Assembly: GCF_035989285.1 (NCBI RefSeq)
Contig: NZ_CP108513.1
Coordinates: forward strand, 3,782,001 to 3,846,000
DNA: 64,000 nucleotides
Source: Streptomyces sp. NBC_01235
GTDB lineage: Bacteria; Actinomycetota; Actinomycetes; Streptomycetales; Streptomycetaceae
Direction: 5' to 3'
This document shows positions 22,878 through 31,125 of this stretch, piece by piece. The notes under the pieces were generated by a model. It made no database searches, had not been told where the DNA came from, and saw only the letters and a program-made list of their open reading frames with translations. Every line of letters starts with the position of its first letter. Position 1 is the stretch's first letter. Both the position numbers and the translations under genes were made by a program.

Positions 22878-25145
22878 TCAGCCGGTCAGGGACTTCCACA
22901 GCGTGAGCGAGCGGTCCTCGACCGCGACCTGGTCGTTGTGCCCGTGGCCGTCGGCGATGGAGATGATCCGGTATTTCTGCTGGTGGAATACCCAGAACAG
23001 GCTCAGCCCGTTGATGCGTTGCATGTCCGGCACGGCGAGGAACTCGTCCACGCGGGAGACGCCGGCCAGCGACTGCCACAGACTGAGCGAACGGTCGCCG
23101 CGCTCGACGACGTCGTTGTGCGCGGAGCCGTCGGCGATCGAGATCAGCCGGTAGACCTGCTGCCCCAGGGAGGAGTGGAAGAGCCAGTAGTGGCTCTTCC
23201 CGTTCTGGCGCTGCATGTCGGGCACCGGCAGGAAGGCGTCCACCTGCGCGATTCCGTTGAACGAGGCCCAGGCCGAGATCGGCCGGTCGGGCCGGTCGAC
23301 GGCGCCTGCCGCCTCGGGGTCGAGTCCGGACTCCGCTCCGTCCGCGATCGAGATCAGCCGGTAGACTTGGCGGCCTTCAACGGTGTGGAACAGCCAGTAC
23401 CGGCTCCGGCCGCCCACGCGCTGCTCGTCCGGCACCGGCAGGATCGCGTCCACCTTTGACACACCGATGTAGCACGGCCAGGTGGCCAGGGGCCGGTCGG
23501 GGCGCTCGACAACGTCCTTGTGCTCGTCGCCGTCGGCGATGGAGATGGTGCGGCAGACCGGTCCGTCACCGCCGGTCCCGTAGGCCCAGTACCAGCTCTT
23601 GCCGTTGTCCCGCCGGCGATCGGGAATCGGGAGGAAGGCGTCGGTCGGCCGGACGGTGTCCGGGAGCTTGTCGGTGAGGCGGCCGTCGCCCAGCAGCCGC
23701 AGTGTGGCGAGCGAGGGGACGAAGGCGTAGACCGAGCCCTCGGTGGTGACGAACTGGTGGAAGCTCAGCTCGGTCGTCGCGTCGGGGCTCTCGAAGTTGA
23801 CCTTGCCGGTGGGGCCGACCATCGGGTCGGGGCCGGGCTTCATGGGGCGGTTCGGCGGGAAGTCGACGTTGTTGATCCAGCTCTTCTGGATGAACTCGAA
23901 CTGCTCGACGAGGTCGGACTGGTAGCAGACGAAGAGCAGCCCGCGCGGGTGGTCGGGGCCGCCCGGGCCGTCCGAGGCCGGGTCGAAGGGCGCACCGTAG
24001 GGGGCGCCGCGGCGGATGATCCGGCGTCGGTCCATGACCGGGTTCTCGGGGAACGGCTCCGCGCCGGGCTTCTTCTCCAGGCCGTCCCGGGGGTTGGTCT
24101 TGCGCAGGTGGGAGAAGAGCGGGGTGGTGAACCCCTCCGGGTCGTTGCGGTAGCCGAAGTCGTTGTCCTGGCTCGCGAGGGCGTTGTCGGGCATGTCGGC
24201 GTGCGGGCACTTGGCGACGGGAGTGCCCGAGCGCCAGCGGCCCACCAGGCGGGCGGCCAGCCATTCGGTGGTCGCCTCGTCCGGCACCACCTTGGCCTTC
24301 CTCAGGACCTTCAGTTGCGCGGTGACCTGGGCCCACCAGCCCGGGACGTCCTGACCGAGCCGGCGCACCACCTGGAAGCTGCCGTTGTTGGCCCATTCGG
24401 GCATCTCGTCGTACGGAATCCCGCCGACCCGGTCGTGCCCGATGACGAACTCACCGGGCGGGATCAGCCGGGTGCCCGGGTGGCCCTTGACGTACACCGG
24501 CCGCTCCGGGTCGGGCTCGTCGAAGCCGATCACCCCCGGCTCGCTGACCCCGTCCTTGAAACCGAAGTGTTCCTTTCCGCGGCGGGTGCCCGGCAGCGTG
24601 GCGCCGTTCTGCTGGAAGACGATCACGATCTTGGCCTGCGCGGCTGCCTCGCGCTGGGCGGTCAACGCGTCCTGGAGCCCCTGGGCGGTGTCGGAGGCGA
24701 CGGTGATCACGGCGTGCACGGTCTGGCCCTTGCCGTCCCCGAACAGCCAGTTCTCGGGTGAGCTGTCGCCGGTGTCGCCCAGCGAGCGCTTGTGGGACCC
24801 CTCCTTGAACGCCTCCAGAGTGCCGCCCTCCCGTACCGAGGGCAGGGGGTCCTTGCCGCCGACGAGGACCTTCAGACCCTCGTAGGTGAAGCTGACGTTC
24901 GTCCAGGTGGCCTTCAGTGTCTGCGGGTCGTCGCCTGTGGCCTGCCTGGCCTTGCGAAACGCCGCGTTGAAGGTGGCCACCTGCCTGGTGGTGGAGATCT
25001 GGGATGCGAGCCGCTTCACCCAGGTACGGGCCCGCGCGGGGTCCTCGAACTTGAGGAAGAGCAGCGTCATGCGGTCCTTCTTGAAGCCCGCGATCACATC
25101 GCCCTGGATGTCGTCGCTCTCACGCAGTTTGAGCTCTTCTGTCAT
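22878..25145 (-). CDS. DyP-type peroxidase with four C-terminal propeller-like repeats
   Basis: 755 residues. Residues 1-440 are a dye-decolourising peroxidase: GFKDG holds the distal Asp (about 197), the proximal His is in SHLRKTNPR (about 345), and DRRRIIRRGAPYG supplies the distal Arg region. There is no Tat or Sec signal, so it is cytoplasmic or exported with a partner. The C-terminal third has four repeats of about 60-70 residues with consensus VDAFLPVPDxQR, YWLFH, YRxISIADG and DRPLxxWxSLxG, probably a four-bladed (hemopexin-like) propeller, unusual for DyP enzymes. Divergent from a copper-radical oxidase gene, a natural source of H2O2. Confidence 0.88.
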   Translation of the reverse strand: MTEELKLRESDDIQGDVIAGFKKDRMTLLFLKFEDPARARTWVKRLASQISTTRQVATFNAAFRKARQATGDDPQTLKATWTNVSFTYEGLKVLVGGKDPLPSVREGGTLEAFKEGSHKRSLGDTGDSSPENWLFGDGKGQTVHAVITVASDTAQGLQDALTAQREAAAQAKIVIVFQQNGATLPGTRRGKEHFGFKDGVSEPGVIGFDEPDPERPVYVKGHPGTRLIPPGEFVIGHDRVGGIPYDEMPEWANNGSFQVVRRLGQDVPGWWAQVTAQLKVLRKAKVVPDEATTEWLAARLVGRWRSGTPVAKCPHADMPDNALASQDNDFGYRNDPEGFTTPLFSHLRKTNPRDGLEKKPGAEPFPENPVMDRRRIIRRGAPYGAPFDPASDGPGGPDHPRGLLFVCYQSDLVEQFEFIQKSWINNVDFPPNRPMKPGPDPMVGPTGKVNFESPDATTELSFHQFVTTEGSVYAFVPSLATLRLLGDGRLTDKLPDTVRPTDAFLPIPDRRRDNGKSWYWAYGTGGDGPVCRTISIADGDEHKDVVERPDRPLATWPCYIGVSKVDAILPVPDEQRVGGRSRYWLFHTVEGRQVYRLISIADGAESGLDPEAAGAVDRPDRPISAWASFNGIAQVDAFLPVPDMQRQNGKSHYWLFHSSLGQQVYRLISIADGSAHNDVVERGDRSLSLWQSLAGVSRVDEFLAVPDMQRINGLSLFWVFHQQKYRIISIADGHGHNDQVAVEDRSLTLWKSLTG

Positions 25146-25475
25146 GTCTTCTCCTTGCCGGTCACATATGCCATGGAATGATCACAGTAATCGCGACGCT
25201 ACGCAATGTGATCGACGAAGGGTGGGGTGCCGCCGGACAGGCCCGTCAACAGGCACGCGCCGTGACGCAAAACCCCTGTCCCGTACGGGTCCTGACTCGT
25301 TCGGCTGCCGGGAGGTCACCCGCCCGCCCGACATCGCGCGACAGCGGGCGATCAGGCCGTGAACACTGTGAGTAGTCATGTGCTCGCGTCATGTGCCCGC
25401 CATCGGGTCGGTGGCACGGCGCGGCCGCGACGCCACCGCTGCGCGCCCCGCGCCCCTTCCCCCGCAAGGAGCCCC
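25146..25475. promoter_or_regulatory. Divergent promoter region, DyP / copper-radical oxidase
   Basis: 330 bp without a gene. Holds an inverted repeat GATCACA (25180-25186) and TGTGATC (25207-25213), 20-nt spacer, close to the DyP start, a candidate regulator site. The oxidase has AAGGAG before its ATG. No clear -10/-35 pairs recognised. Confidence 0.4.
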
Positions 25476-27377
25476 ATGTCCCGTAGGAACCTGACCGGGC
25501 CGTCGTCCAGACGGATGCTGTCCGCGGCGATCTCCGCGTGTGCCGTCTCCGCGCTGACACTCGCCGTGCTGTCGTCCGGCCCGGCCGCCGCCCACGAGCA
25601 CGGCGGTGACGCCCCCTCGGCCGACCGGGCGCAGGTCGACCCGGACGAGGCGACGGTCATCGGCAAAGAGCACGCCGAGGAACACGCCACGACCAGAAGG
25701 GCCGTCAAGGCCGTCGGCGAGTACCCACAGTCCACCCGCACCGAGCGACTCAAGGCACTCGGGGCCTCCCAGGCCAAGGTCAACGCGGACTTCGACGCGA
25801 TGGACTCCGGCCGGTTCCGGGAGTACTTCCAGTCCCCGGACTTCGCCGCGCACATCGCCATGCTGCCCACCGGCAAGGTGCTGCTGTTCTCGTTCGAGCG
25901 CATCGAGAGCAACCCTCAGAAGGAACCCGCCCCGACCGACACCATCGGCAAGGAGAACGCGGGCCGCGCATACCTGTGGGATCCGGCCAAGGGCACCGGC
26001 CCGGGCTCGTTCACCAAGGTCACGCCGCCCGTGATCAACATGCCGGACGGGCTCAACCAGCCCCGCCCCGCGCCGTTCTTCTGTGCCGGTCATTCCTTCC
26101 TGCCCAACGGGATGCTCGGCGTCTTCGGCGGCAACCTCGGCGGCAACGGCGGTTCCGGCGCCAAGCTCTCCCTCGTCTTCGACCCGTGGGAGGAGAAGTG
26201 GTACCAGAACCAGGACATGGTGGTCGGCCGGTGGTACCCGTCGGTGGTGACCGGCGCGGACGGGCGGCAGCTGATCATGTCCGGCCAGTCGGAGCTCGGC
26301 TGGGGCACCCCCACCTCGATCGTCGAGCGCTTCCCCGTCCTGAACAAGCCTGTGCCCACGGCCAAGACGGACAAGCCGGAGGGCTGGGCGGTGGAACGGT
26401 TCAAGACCGACGCCCCGTTCAAGCGGGACTACCCGCACCTCTTCTCACTGCGGGACGGCAAGATCTACGGCCTGGGCAGGAACCCCGAACAGCAGTGGAA
26501 GTTCGACGTCACCACCGAGACCCGGACGGACCTGGCACCCCGCCCGGACAACATGCCGCGCAACTACGGGTCCGCCGTGCCGCTCCCGGCCGGCTTCAAG
26601 GGCCCGGACTCGGTGCTGGTACTCGGCGGGGACCGGAACGATGCGAACACCTATCAGCTGGTCGGCGGCCAGTGGAGCAAGGAGAAGGCGAGAGCCTTCG
26701 GCCGCACCCAGGACGACACCCTACTCATGCCCGACGCGACCCTGATGACCGTCAACGGCGCCTTCGACATCCGCGACTACGGCAACGGCCCGTACAACCC
26801 CAACGCGGATCTGAAGTATCGCCAGATCGAACTGCGCGACGAGAAGGGGAACTGGAAACTCGGCCCGGCCCAGCGACTGCCGCGCGGCTACCACTCCAAC
26901 GCCGTGGTGCTCCCGGACGGCCGGGTGATGGTCACCGGTGACGAGCTCCAGCAGCTCGCCAACGACCCCGACATCACCGACGACATGAACGGCAGTATCG
27001 AGATCTACGAGCCGGCCTACCTCCAGCAGGGCAGCCGCCCCCACCTCGGCACCGTGTTCAACCCGTCCGTCGGATACAACGAGAAGATCACGGTGAACAG
27101 CAACACCGCCGCCGACGTCACCCGCGCCGTCCTGCTGGCACCGACCACCGCGACCCACTCGGTCAACACCAGTCAGCGCCACCTCGACCTGCGGATCAAG
27201 AGCCGCAGCGGCAGCTTCCTCGAACTCCAGGCACCTCCGTCGGCCAACGCTGCGCCGCCCGGCTACTACATGCTCTTCCTCCTCAATGAGGAGGGCGTAC
27301 CCAGCACCGCCGGCTGGGTCCAGCTCAAGCCGGCCTCCGGCGGCCAGACCCGGGGGTCGAGCCTCCGTCCGCACTAA
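25476..27377 (+). CDS. Secreted copper-radical oxidase (glyoxal/galactose oxidase-like)
   Basis: 633 residues with a twin-arginine-like signal (SSRRMLSAAISAC to about residue 42). A kelch-type propeller with a C-terminal DUF1929-like domain. By comparison with glyoxal oxidases the active-site set is present: Cys203 (FFCAGH) and Tyr254 (GRWYPS) for the Cys-Tyr cofactor, Tyr472-His473 (RGYHSN) and His561 (ATHSVN) as copper ligands. Such enzymes oxidise aldehydes or alcohols to acids or aldehydes and release H2O2. In Streptomyces, GlxA of this class works with a DyP peroxidase in hyphal-tip morphogenesis, and here the divergent neighbour is a DyP. Not necessarily GlxA itself. Confidence 0.88.
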   Translation: MSRRNLTGPSSRRMLSAAISACAVSALTLAVLSSGPAAAHEHGGDAPSADRAQVDPDEATVIGKEHAEEHATTRRAVKAVGEYPQSTRTERLKALGASQAKVNADFDAMDSGRFREYFQSPDFAAHIAMLPTGKVLLFSFERIESNPQKEPAPTDTIGKENAGRAYLWDPAKGTGPGSFTKVTPPVINMPDGLNQPRPAPFFCAGHSFLPNGMLGVFGGNLGGNGGSGAKLSLVFDPWEEKWYQNQDMVVGRWYPSVVTGADGRQLIMSGQSELGWGTPTSIVERFPVLNKPVPTAKTDKPEGWAVERFKTDAPFKRDYPHLFSLRDGKIYGLGRNPEQQWKFDVTTETRTDLAPRPDNMPRNYGSAVPLPAGFKGPDSVLVLGGDRNDANTYQLVGGQWSKEKARAFGRTQDDTLLMPDATLMTVNGAFDIRDYGNGPYNPNADLKYRQIELRDEKGNWKLGPAQRLPRGYHSNAVVLPDGRVMVTGDELQQLANDPDITDDMNGSIEIYEPAYLQQGSRPHLGTVFNPSVGYNEKITVNSNTAADVTRAVLLAPTTATHSVNTSQRHLDLRIKSRSGSFLELQAPPSANAAPPGYYMLFLLNEEGVPSTAGWVQLKPASGGQTRGSSLRPH

Positions 27378-27416
27378 CCGCCCGGCTCTGAGGGCCTCCG
27401 CTCTTCGGAGATCCTT

Positions 27417-27558
27417 GGGGGGCTTCGACTCCGTCATCGCTCAGGACCCCGGCGAGGTGTTCGTCGCTGCCGCCGAGACGGCGGCCGGGCTCGCCGTCGT
27501 CCTCAACGCCCCGGAGAACACTTCCTCCCCGCCGTTTCTCCGGCTGACGCTCGGCTGA
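27417..27558 (+). pseudogene. Possible coding remnant, unidentified
   Basis: About 47 codons with strong GC3 bias ending in TGA (VIAQDPGEVFVAAAETAAGL then AVVLNAPENTSSP), but with no credible start; the frame runs back into the 3' flank of the oxidase gene. Looks like the 3' tail of a lost gene. No family assigned. Confidence 0.3.
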
Positions 27559-27569
27559 GCCGTACGTAC

Positions 27570-27616
27570 GAGAGGGGGCAGGCAGCCGGGGTGTTCCGGC
27601 TGTCTGCCCCCCTCTC
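27570..27616. terminator. Strong bidirectional hairpin
   Basis: About 20-bp stem: GAGAGGGGGCAGGCAGCCGG pairs with CCGGCTGTCTGCCCCCCTCTC-type sequence across a short loop. Separates the + strand oxidase region from the - strand micro-ORFs. Confidence 0.85.
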
Positions 27617-27640
27617 GTAACGGGCCGATGTGCGGGTTGG

Positions 27641-27709
27641 TCAGGCCTTCGCCTCGACCGCCTCCGGCGCGGTGTCCGGCGTGGTGAAGAGGCCGTTGAT
27701 CGCTCTCAC
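27641..27709 (-). CDS. 22-residue peptide, paralogue of the membrane micro-ORF
   Basis: GTG start overlapping the stop of the 57-residue ORF (GTGA). The N-terminus VRAINGLF matches VRSITGLF of the 28-residue peptide at 20534-20620, but the hydrophobic helix is replaced by TTPDTAPEAVEAKA. The conserved overlap and start suggest an ancestral two-gene cassette whose second member has lost its function here. Confidence 0.4.
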   Translation of the reverse strand: MRAINGLFTTPDTAPEAVEAKA

Positions 27710-27879
27710 GAGGGGTCCATGGGCGGCGGCTGCCGGTGGCACGAGCAACAGCAGCGGGGTACGAGCAGCGCCTGTGTGGAGTGTGGCAGGAGGTCGGCGA
27801 ACCTGCGCTGGGTGAGCCTGGCCAGTCTGCGCTGTTCCCGGATTCGGGCGCCCGTGTGGTTGTCATCCAGTGGAGGCAT
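27706..27879 (-). pseudogene. Chimeric ORF: XRE helix-turn-helix start fused to Cys-rich peptide tail
   Basis: 57 codons. Residues 10-30 (GARIREQRRLARLTQRRF) are the opening helices of an XRE/Cro-type DNA-binding domain. From residue 32 the sequence switches to PHSTQALLVPRCCCSCHRQ, nearly identical to the C-terminus of the 62-residue protein at 20617-20805. The join lies at a short shared sequence (CTGCC-CACTCCACA), consistent with a deletion between a regulator gene and the small gene. GGAGA precedes the ATG, so it may still be expressed, but neither parent domain is complete. Confidence 0.6.
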
Positions 27880-27996
27880 GGTGGTCTCCGTTCTGAGCAG
27901 CCATGTGGAACAGTACCCGCGGCCGATCGCCCAGTTGCTCTCTTCTCCCCCACTCCTTCCCGGGTGGGGAAGTGTTGCGTGTGATCGGATGGACGC

Positions 27997-28548
27997 ATGG
28001 CGACAACTTCCCGCGTGCTCTACCTCTTCGGCTCAGCAGCACCACCCGTCTTCGACATCGCGAACGTCATCGAGGACGCACAGGCTCGCGGCTGGGACGT
28101 ATGTCTCGGCCTCACGCCGACAGCGGCGCGCTGGCTGGACTCGCAGCACGCAAGTCTGGAGCGGCTGACCGGTCATCCGGTCCGGAGTGAGTACAAGACG
28201 CCCGGCCAACCCGACGTATGGCCGAAGGCTGACGTCATCGCAGTCGCACCGGCCACCTTCAACACGATCAACACGTGGGCGCTCGGTCTCACCCACGACT
28301 TCGTGGTGGGCGTGATCGCCGAGGGCATCGGTAAGGGCATCCCCATGGTGACGATGCCGTGCGTGAACGCCGCCTATGTACAGCACCGGCAGTTCGAGCG
28401 CAGCGTGAGCGAATTGCGCGAGATGGGAGTACGGGTCCTATACGGCGACGGCGCGTTCCTGCCGAATCAGCCCGGCCAGGGGAAGCCGACGGAGTACCCA
28501 TGGCACCTGGTCCTTGACGCGGCGGGGGATGCGCTCCGCGAACGGTGA
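27997..28548 (+). CDS. Flavoprotein of the HFCD/PPC decarboxylase family
   Basis: 183 residues. Rossmann-like flavin-binding fold as in EpiD/Dfp: N-terminal VLYLFGSAAPPVFDI, ADVIAVAPATFNTINTWALG (FMN/substrate site with the conserved Asn) and MPCVNAAYVQHRQF, which corresponds to the substrate-recognition clamp. Members decarboxylate C-terminal cysteines of peptides or phosphopantothenoyl-cysteine, but many Streptomyces copies are of unknown role and sit beside XRE regulators; the remains of such a regulator gene are directly divergent here. The nearby RiPP cluster has no cysteine at the precursor C-terminus, so a direct link is unlikely. Confidence 0.8.
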   Translation: MATTSRVLYLFGSAAPPVFDIANVIEDAQARGWDVCLGLTPTAARWLDSQHASLERLTGHPVRSEYKTPGQPDVWPKADVIAVAPATFNTINTWALGLTHDFVVGVIAEGIGKGIPMVTMPCVNAAYVQHRQFERSVSELREMGVRVLYGDGAFLPNQPGQGKPTEYPWHLVLDAAGDALRER

Positions 28549-28602
28549 CCGCAGGCCGTGGGCCGGTCAGCGATCGAGAGCGCCGACCGATTGGCTGCGG
28601 CT

Positions 28603-28803
28603 GCTGATCCGGCAGTCCGCCGCGGCCACGGGCGGTGCTTGAGCAGATGGGCCTCCAGCTCCGCGTACCGCGCCCGGCTGGTCTTCAGCAACAGCTGCCG
28701 GCGCACCGGCCGCCAGCCGCTCACTGACAACCGAACGGGCGAGCTCAGCAGCCTGTTCCCGCATCGGGGTTGGTGTCGACACCTGCAAGAAGTCCGTACA
28801 CAC
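28603..28803 (-). pseudogene. cutA: Broken cutA (divalent-cation tolerance protein)
   Basis: From a GTG with GAGGA upstream the frame reads VCTDFLQVSTPTPMREQAAE to about SERLAAGA, then a different frame continues QLLLKTSRARYAELEAHLLK and HRPW. Together these are the start and centre of CutA1, but the segment between (normally the conserved QIVGPVxSxFxW block with its strands) is missing, the frame is shifted at the join, and the expected NPEV-type ending is replaced by unrelated residues. So an internal deletion plus frameshift has destroyed it. Confidence 0.65.
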
Positions 28804-29094
28804 GAGATTATCCTCAGCCGATTGAGGTGGCGTCGACACATCCCGAGGTATACGCCGTTGTGGGACCGAGCGAACTACTCGTGGACTGGGGGCGGTCGCG
28901 ATCCATGACCAGGACGACTCACTGACCGGCAGGCAGTCTCGCGGTGATGGATCGAGCCGCCTGGACCACCTTGTCGTCCGACACGGTGGCCGGCGTTGTC
29001 GGGGTGGCCGCCGTGGTCGCGAAGGTCAGCACCCGAAGTCTTCGAGCCGCGAGGCACCCCGCCGGCCGACGGGGTGCCTCAGCGGACTGAGTCC
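28804..29094. other. Intergenic region, no convincing gene
   Basis: A short - strand frame ending VLTFATTAATPTTPATVSDD and KVVQAARSITARLPAGQ (stop at 28919) has fair codon bias but no credible start. It may be another gene tail in this decayed stretch. Nothing else supported. Confidence 0.3.
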
Positions 29095-29790
29095 CTACCA
29101 GACGTGGTACGTCCCGTAGTCGCTGACGCGCAGGTTCGTCGTCCAGCTGCCCCAACGCTCATTGGGGGACCAGGTGTACTGGTAGGCCTTGCCGTTCGGC
29201 CTGGTCGGGCTCGGCAGGCAGGACTTCCCGGTGGAGTGGTAGATGCCGACGTAGACGCCCTGCGTCCAGCGGCGCTCCACGACCTGGATCGGCTGGGCGA
29301 ACTGCCCCGGCCTCAGGTTGGTGCTGAAGGTGTACGAGGTGCTGGTGGAGCCGCTGCGGTCGTACGAGGGGGTGAGCTCGTCGAGCAGCTTGCCGACCTT
29401 GGGGATCGGAACCTTGATGCTGAGGCCGACCGAGACCTTCCAGCCCGTCGTCTTCGACTGCTGCCAGGCGTAGGAGCAGCTGGGAACGTTCCAGGGGCAC
29501 TGGAACGTGGGGCCCCGCCACACCCAGTCCTGCCAGGTCTTGGACGCCTGCTGCACGGTCACCGACCGCGTCTTGTCGGGAGTCGACCAGTTGCCGGCGA
29601 TGTCACGCTGAGAACTGTCCGCATTCTGCAAGCACACCGTGCTGCTCGCCGAGGCGACGCCGGGGGAGGCCATCACCACCAGCGGGGCCAGCCCCAGCGT
29701 CAGCAGCCCCGCCCACTTGCTCCTTGCCGGGTTCCTCTTCCGTGCAGCCACAAAGCCCACACTGCGGCGCGCGCCACCGTTGATCGTCAC
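29095..29790 (-). CDS. Secreted beta-rich hypothetical protein
   Basis: 231 residues from GTG (VTINGGARRSVGF). Signal peptide through about residue 48 (LLTLGLAPLVVMASPGVASA). The mature part has four or five Cys (CLQN, CPWNVPSC, SCLPSP), many aromatic residues, and a central region of alternating polar/hydrophobic strands (GWKVSVGLSIKVPIPKVG, then SGSTSTSYTFSTNLRPGQF). The strand pattern vaguely recalls aerolysin-type or other secreted beta proteins, but I cannot assign a family. Likely extracellular and disulphide-bonded. Longer in-frame starts upstream have low coding quality and are rejected. Confidence 0.65.
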   Translation of the reverse strand: MTINGGARRSVGFVAARKRNPARSKWAGLLTLGLAPLVVMASPGVASASSTVCLQNADSSQRDIAGNWSTPDKTRSVTVQQASKTWQDWVWRGPTFQCPWNVPSCSYAWQQSKTTGWKVSVGLSIKVPIPKVGKLLDELTPSYDRSGSTSTSYTFSTNLRPGQFAQPIQVVERRWTQGVYVGIYHSTGKSCLPSPTRPNGKAYQYTWSPNERWGSWTTNLRVSDYGTYHVW

Positions 29791-30104
29791 CCATGTCTCC
29801 TCTGTGTCTTCGGCGCCATTCGGCCGAATCGAGCGGGTTGGCAGCAAGATTCGCCGTCGGGGAGTTGTTCGGACACCCGTCTCACGGGGGCAATCAATTG
29901 CCTGACGCGCATCTGCGGCATCGTTCATCCGCCCGTCACCGTGCCGTCGCACCTCTGTCAGCGCGGCGGCGCGCATCGATCGAGCGGCTCCATCACGGTC
30001 CGCGGTCCCGAACCGGTTGTCGCGCAGAAAAAGCGCTGGAGGGCGTCGCGTTCGGGCTGCTAGTTTGCGAGGAGGCCGTGACATCGTGCGAGGAGGTGAG
30101 ACCC
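29791..30104. other. Divergent intergenic region
   Basis: About 300 bp between the secreted protein (-) and the leader ORF/hydrolase (+). No gene seen; presumably promoters for both. No operator-like repeats recognised. Confidence 0.4.
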
Positions 30105-30164
30105 ATGAACGCTGGATCCACATGGGTGCTCCCCCTCTTCTTCGCGGTCGGGCCATTGACATAG
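30105..30164 (+). CDS. 19-residue leader peptide ORF
   Basis: MNAGSTWVLPLFFAVGPLT, preceded by a very strong Shine-Dalgarno (GAGGAGGTGA). It is followed by a hairpin whose end touches the ribosome-binding site of the next gene, the arrangement of a translated leader in attenuation or coupling. The hydrophobic peptide could alternatively be a tiny membrane protein. Confidence 0.45.
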   Translation: MNAGSTWVLPLFFAVGPLT

Positions 30165-30171
30165 GTGTCGC

Positions 30172-30201
30172 CGGGAGCGCCTCGACAACTAGGCACTCCC
30201 G
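30172..30201 (+). promoter_or_regulatory. Hairpin abutting hydrolase ribosome-binding site
   Basis: Arms CGGGAGCGCC and GGCACTCCCG (one mismatch), 10-nt loop. The last base of the stem is the first base of GAAAGG, the Shine-Dalgarno of the following gene. Confidence 0.5.
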
Positions 30202-30215
30202 AAAGGCAACAGCCC

Positions 30216-31013
30216 ATGCATTCTGTGCATTCTGTGCAGTTCACTGCGGAGACATCGGCGGACGGTGTCCGCGAACGCGATTTCACCATGGGTGAGTTCT
30301 CCGGCATGCTCTGGTCGCCCGTATCACCTTCTGCGTCCGGTTCCGGTCGCGCGCCTCTGGTGCTGATGGGGCACGGCGGCGGCATGCACAGGAAGGCGCC
30401 GGCCGTGACGGGCCGCGCACAGCTCCTCGTGGCCGGCTGCGGTTTCCACGTCGCCGCCATCGACGCACCTGGTCACGGCGGCCGGCCGCGCACGGCGCAC
30501 GACGAGCAGGAGATCGCCGTGATGCAGCGGGCGATGGCGGCGGGCGAGCCGGTCGGCCCGATCGTCGTCCGTTACAACGCCCACCTGGCGGAGCGCGCCG
30601 TGCCGGAGTGGCAGGCGACCCTGGACGCCCTCCAGCAACTGCCGGAGATCGGCGCCGACGGGCCGGTCGGCTACTTCGGCCTGAACATGGGCACCGCGAT
30701 CGGGGTGCCGTTGGTGGCGGTCGAACCCAGGATCACCGCCGCGGTCTTCGGTCTCCACTGGCCCGATGCCCTGGCCGAGTACGCGCGGCAGATCACCGTA
30801 CCGATCGAGTACACGCTCCAGTGGGACGACGAGCACATCCCGCGCGAGGCCGGTCTTGCGCTGTTCGACGCCTTCGCCTCGAACGAGAAGACGTTGCACG
30901 CCAACGCGGGCAGGCACAAGGAGCTGCCCAGGTTCGAGGCCGACAGCGCGGTCCGGTTCTTCGCCCGGCATCTCGATGGGCATCTCGGCCGGGCCGTCAC
31001 GTCACCGGCGTGA
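30216..31013 (+). CDS. Alpha/beta-hydrolase fold protein with Asn at the nucleophile position
   Basis: 265 residues. The oxyanion region LVLMGHGGGMHR, the AIDAPGHGGRPR strand and the C-terminal AGRHKELPRFE (catalytic-His position, normally GGHVGVP-like) place it with dienelactone-hydrolase-like esterases. The nucleophile elbow normally reads G-x-S-x-G; here it is GLNMG with Asn157 (codon AAC), so classical hydrolysis should be lost. The rest of the fold, length and codon use are normal, arguing for a maintained non-hydrolytic function or a recent loss. Start ATG follows GAAAGG 9 nt upstream. Preceded by a leader ORF and hairpin. Confidence 0.8.
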   Translation: MHSVHSVQFTAETSADGVRERDFTMGEFSGMLWSPVSPSASGSGRAPLVLMGHGGGMHRKAPAVTGRAQLLVAGCGFHVAAIDAPGHGGRPRTAHDEQEIAVMQRAMAAGEPVGPIVVRYNAHLAERAVPEWQATLDALQQLPEIGADGPVGYFGLNMGTAIGVPLVAVEPRITAAVFGLHWPDALAEYARQITVPIEYTLQWDDEHIPREAGLALFDAFASNEKTLHANAGRHKELPRFEADSAVRFFARHLDGHLGRAVTSPA

Positions 31014-31125
31014 CCTGAGCTGAGCTGAGCTGACGAGTACCGGCGCCCGGCCTCCAGTCGGGCGCCGATACCGCCCGAGGCATACGCCGTTGATCCACCG
31101 TCGTCCACCCCATAGGTTCCTGACC

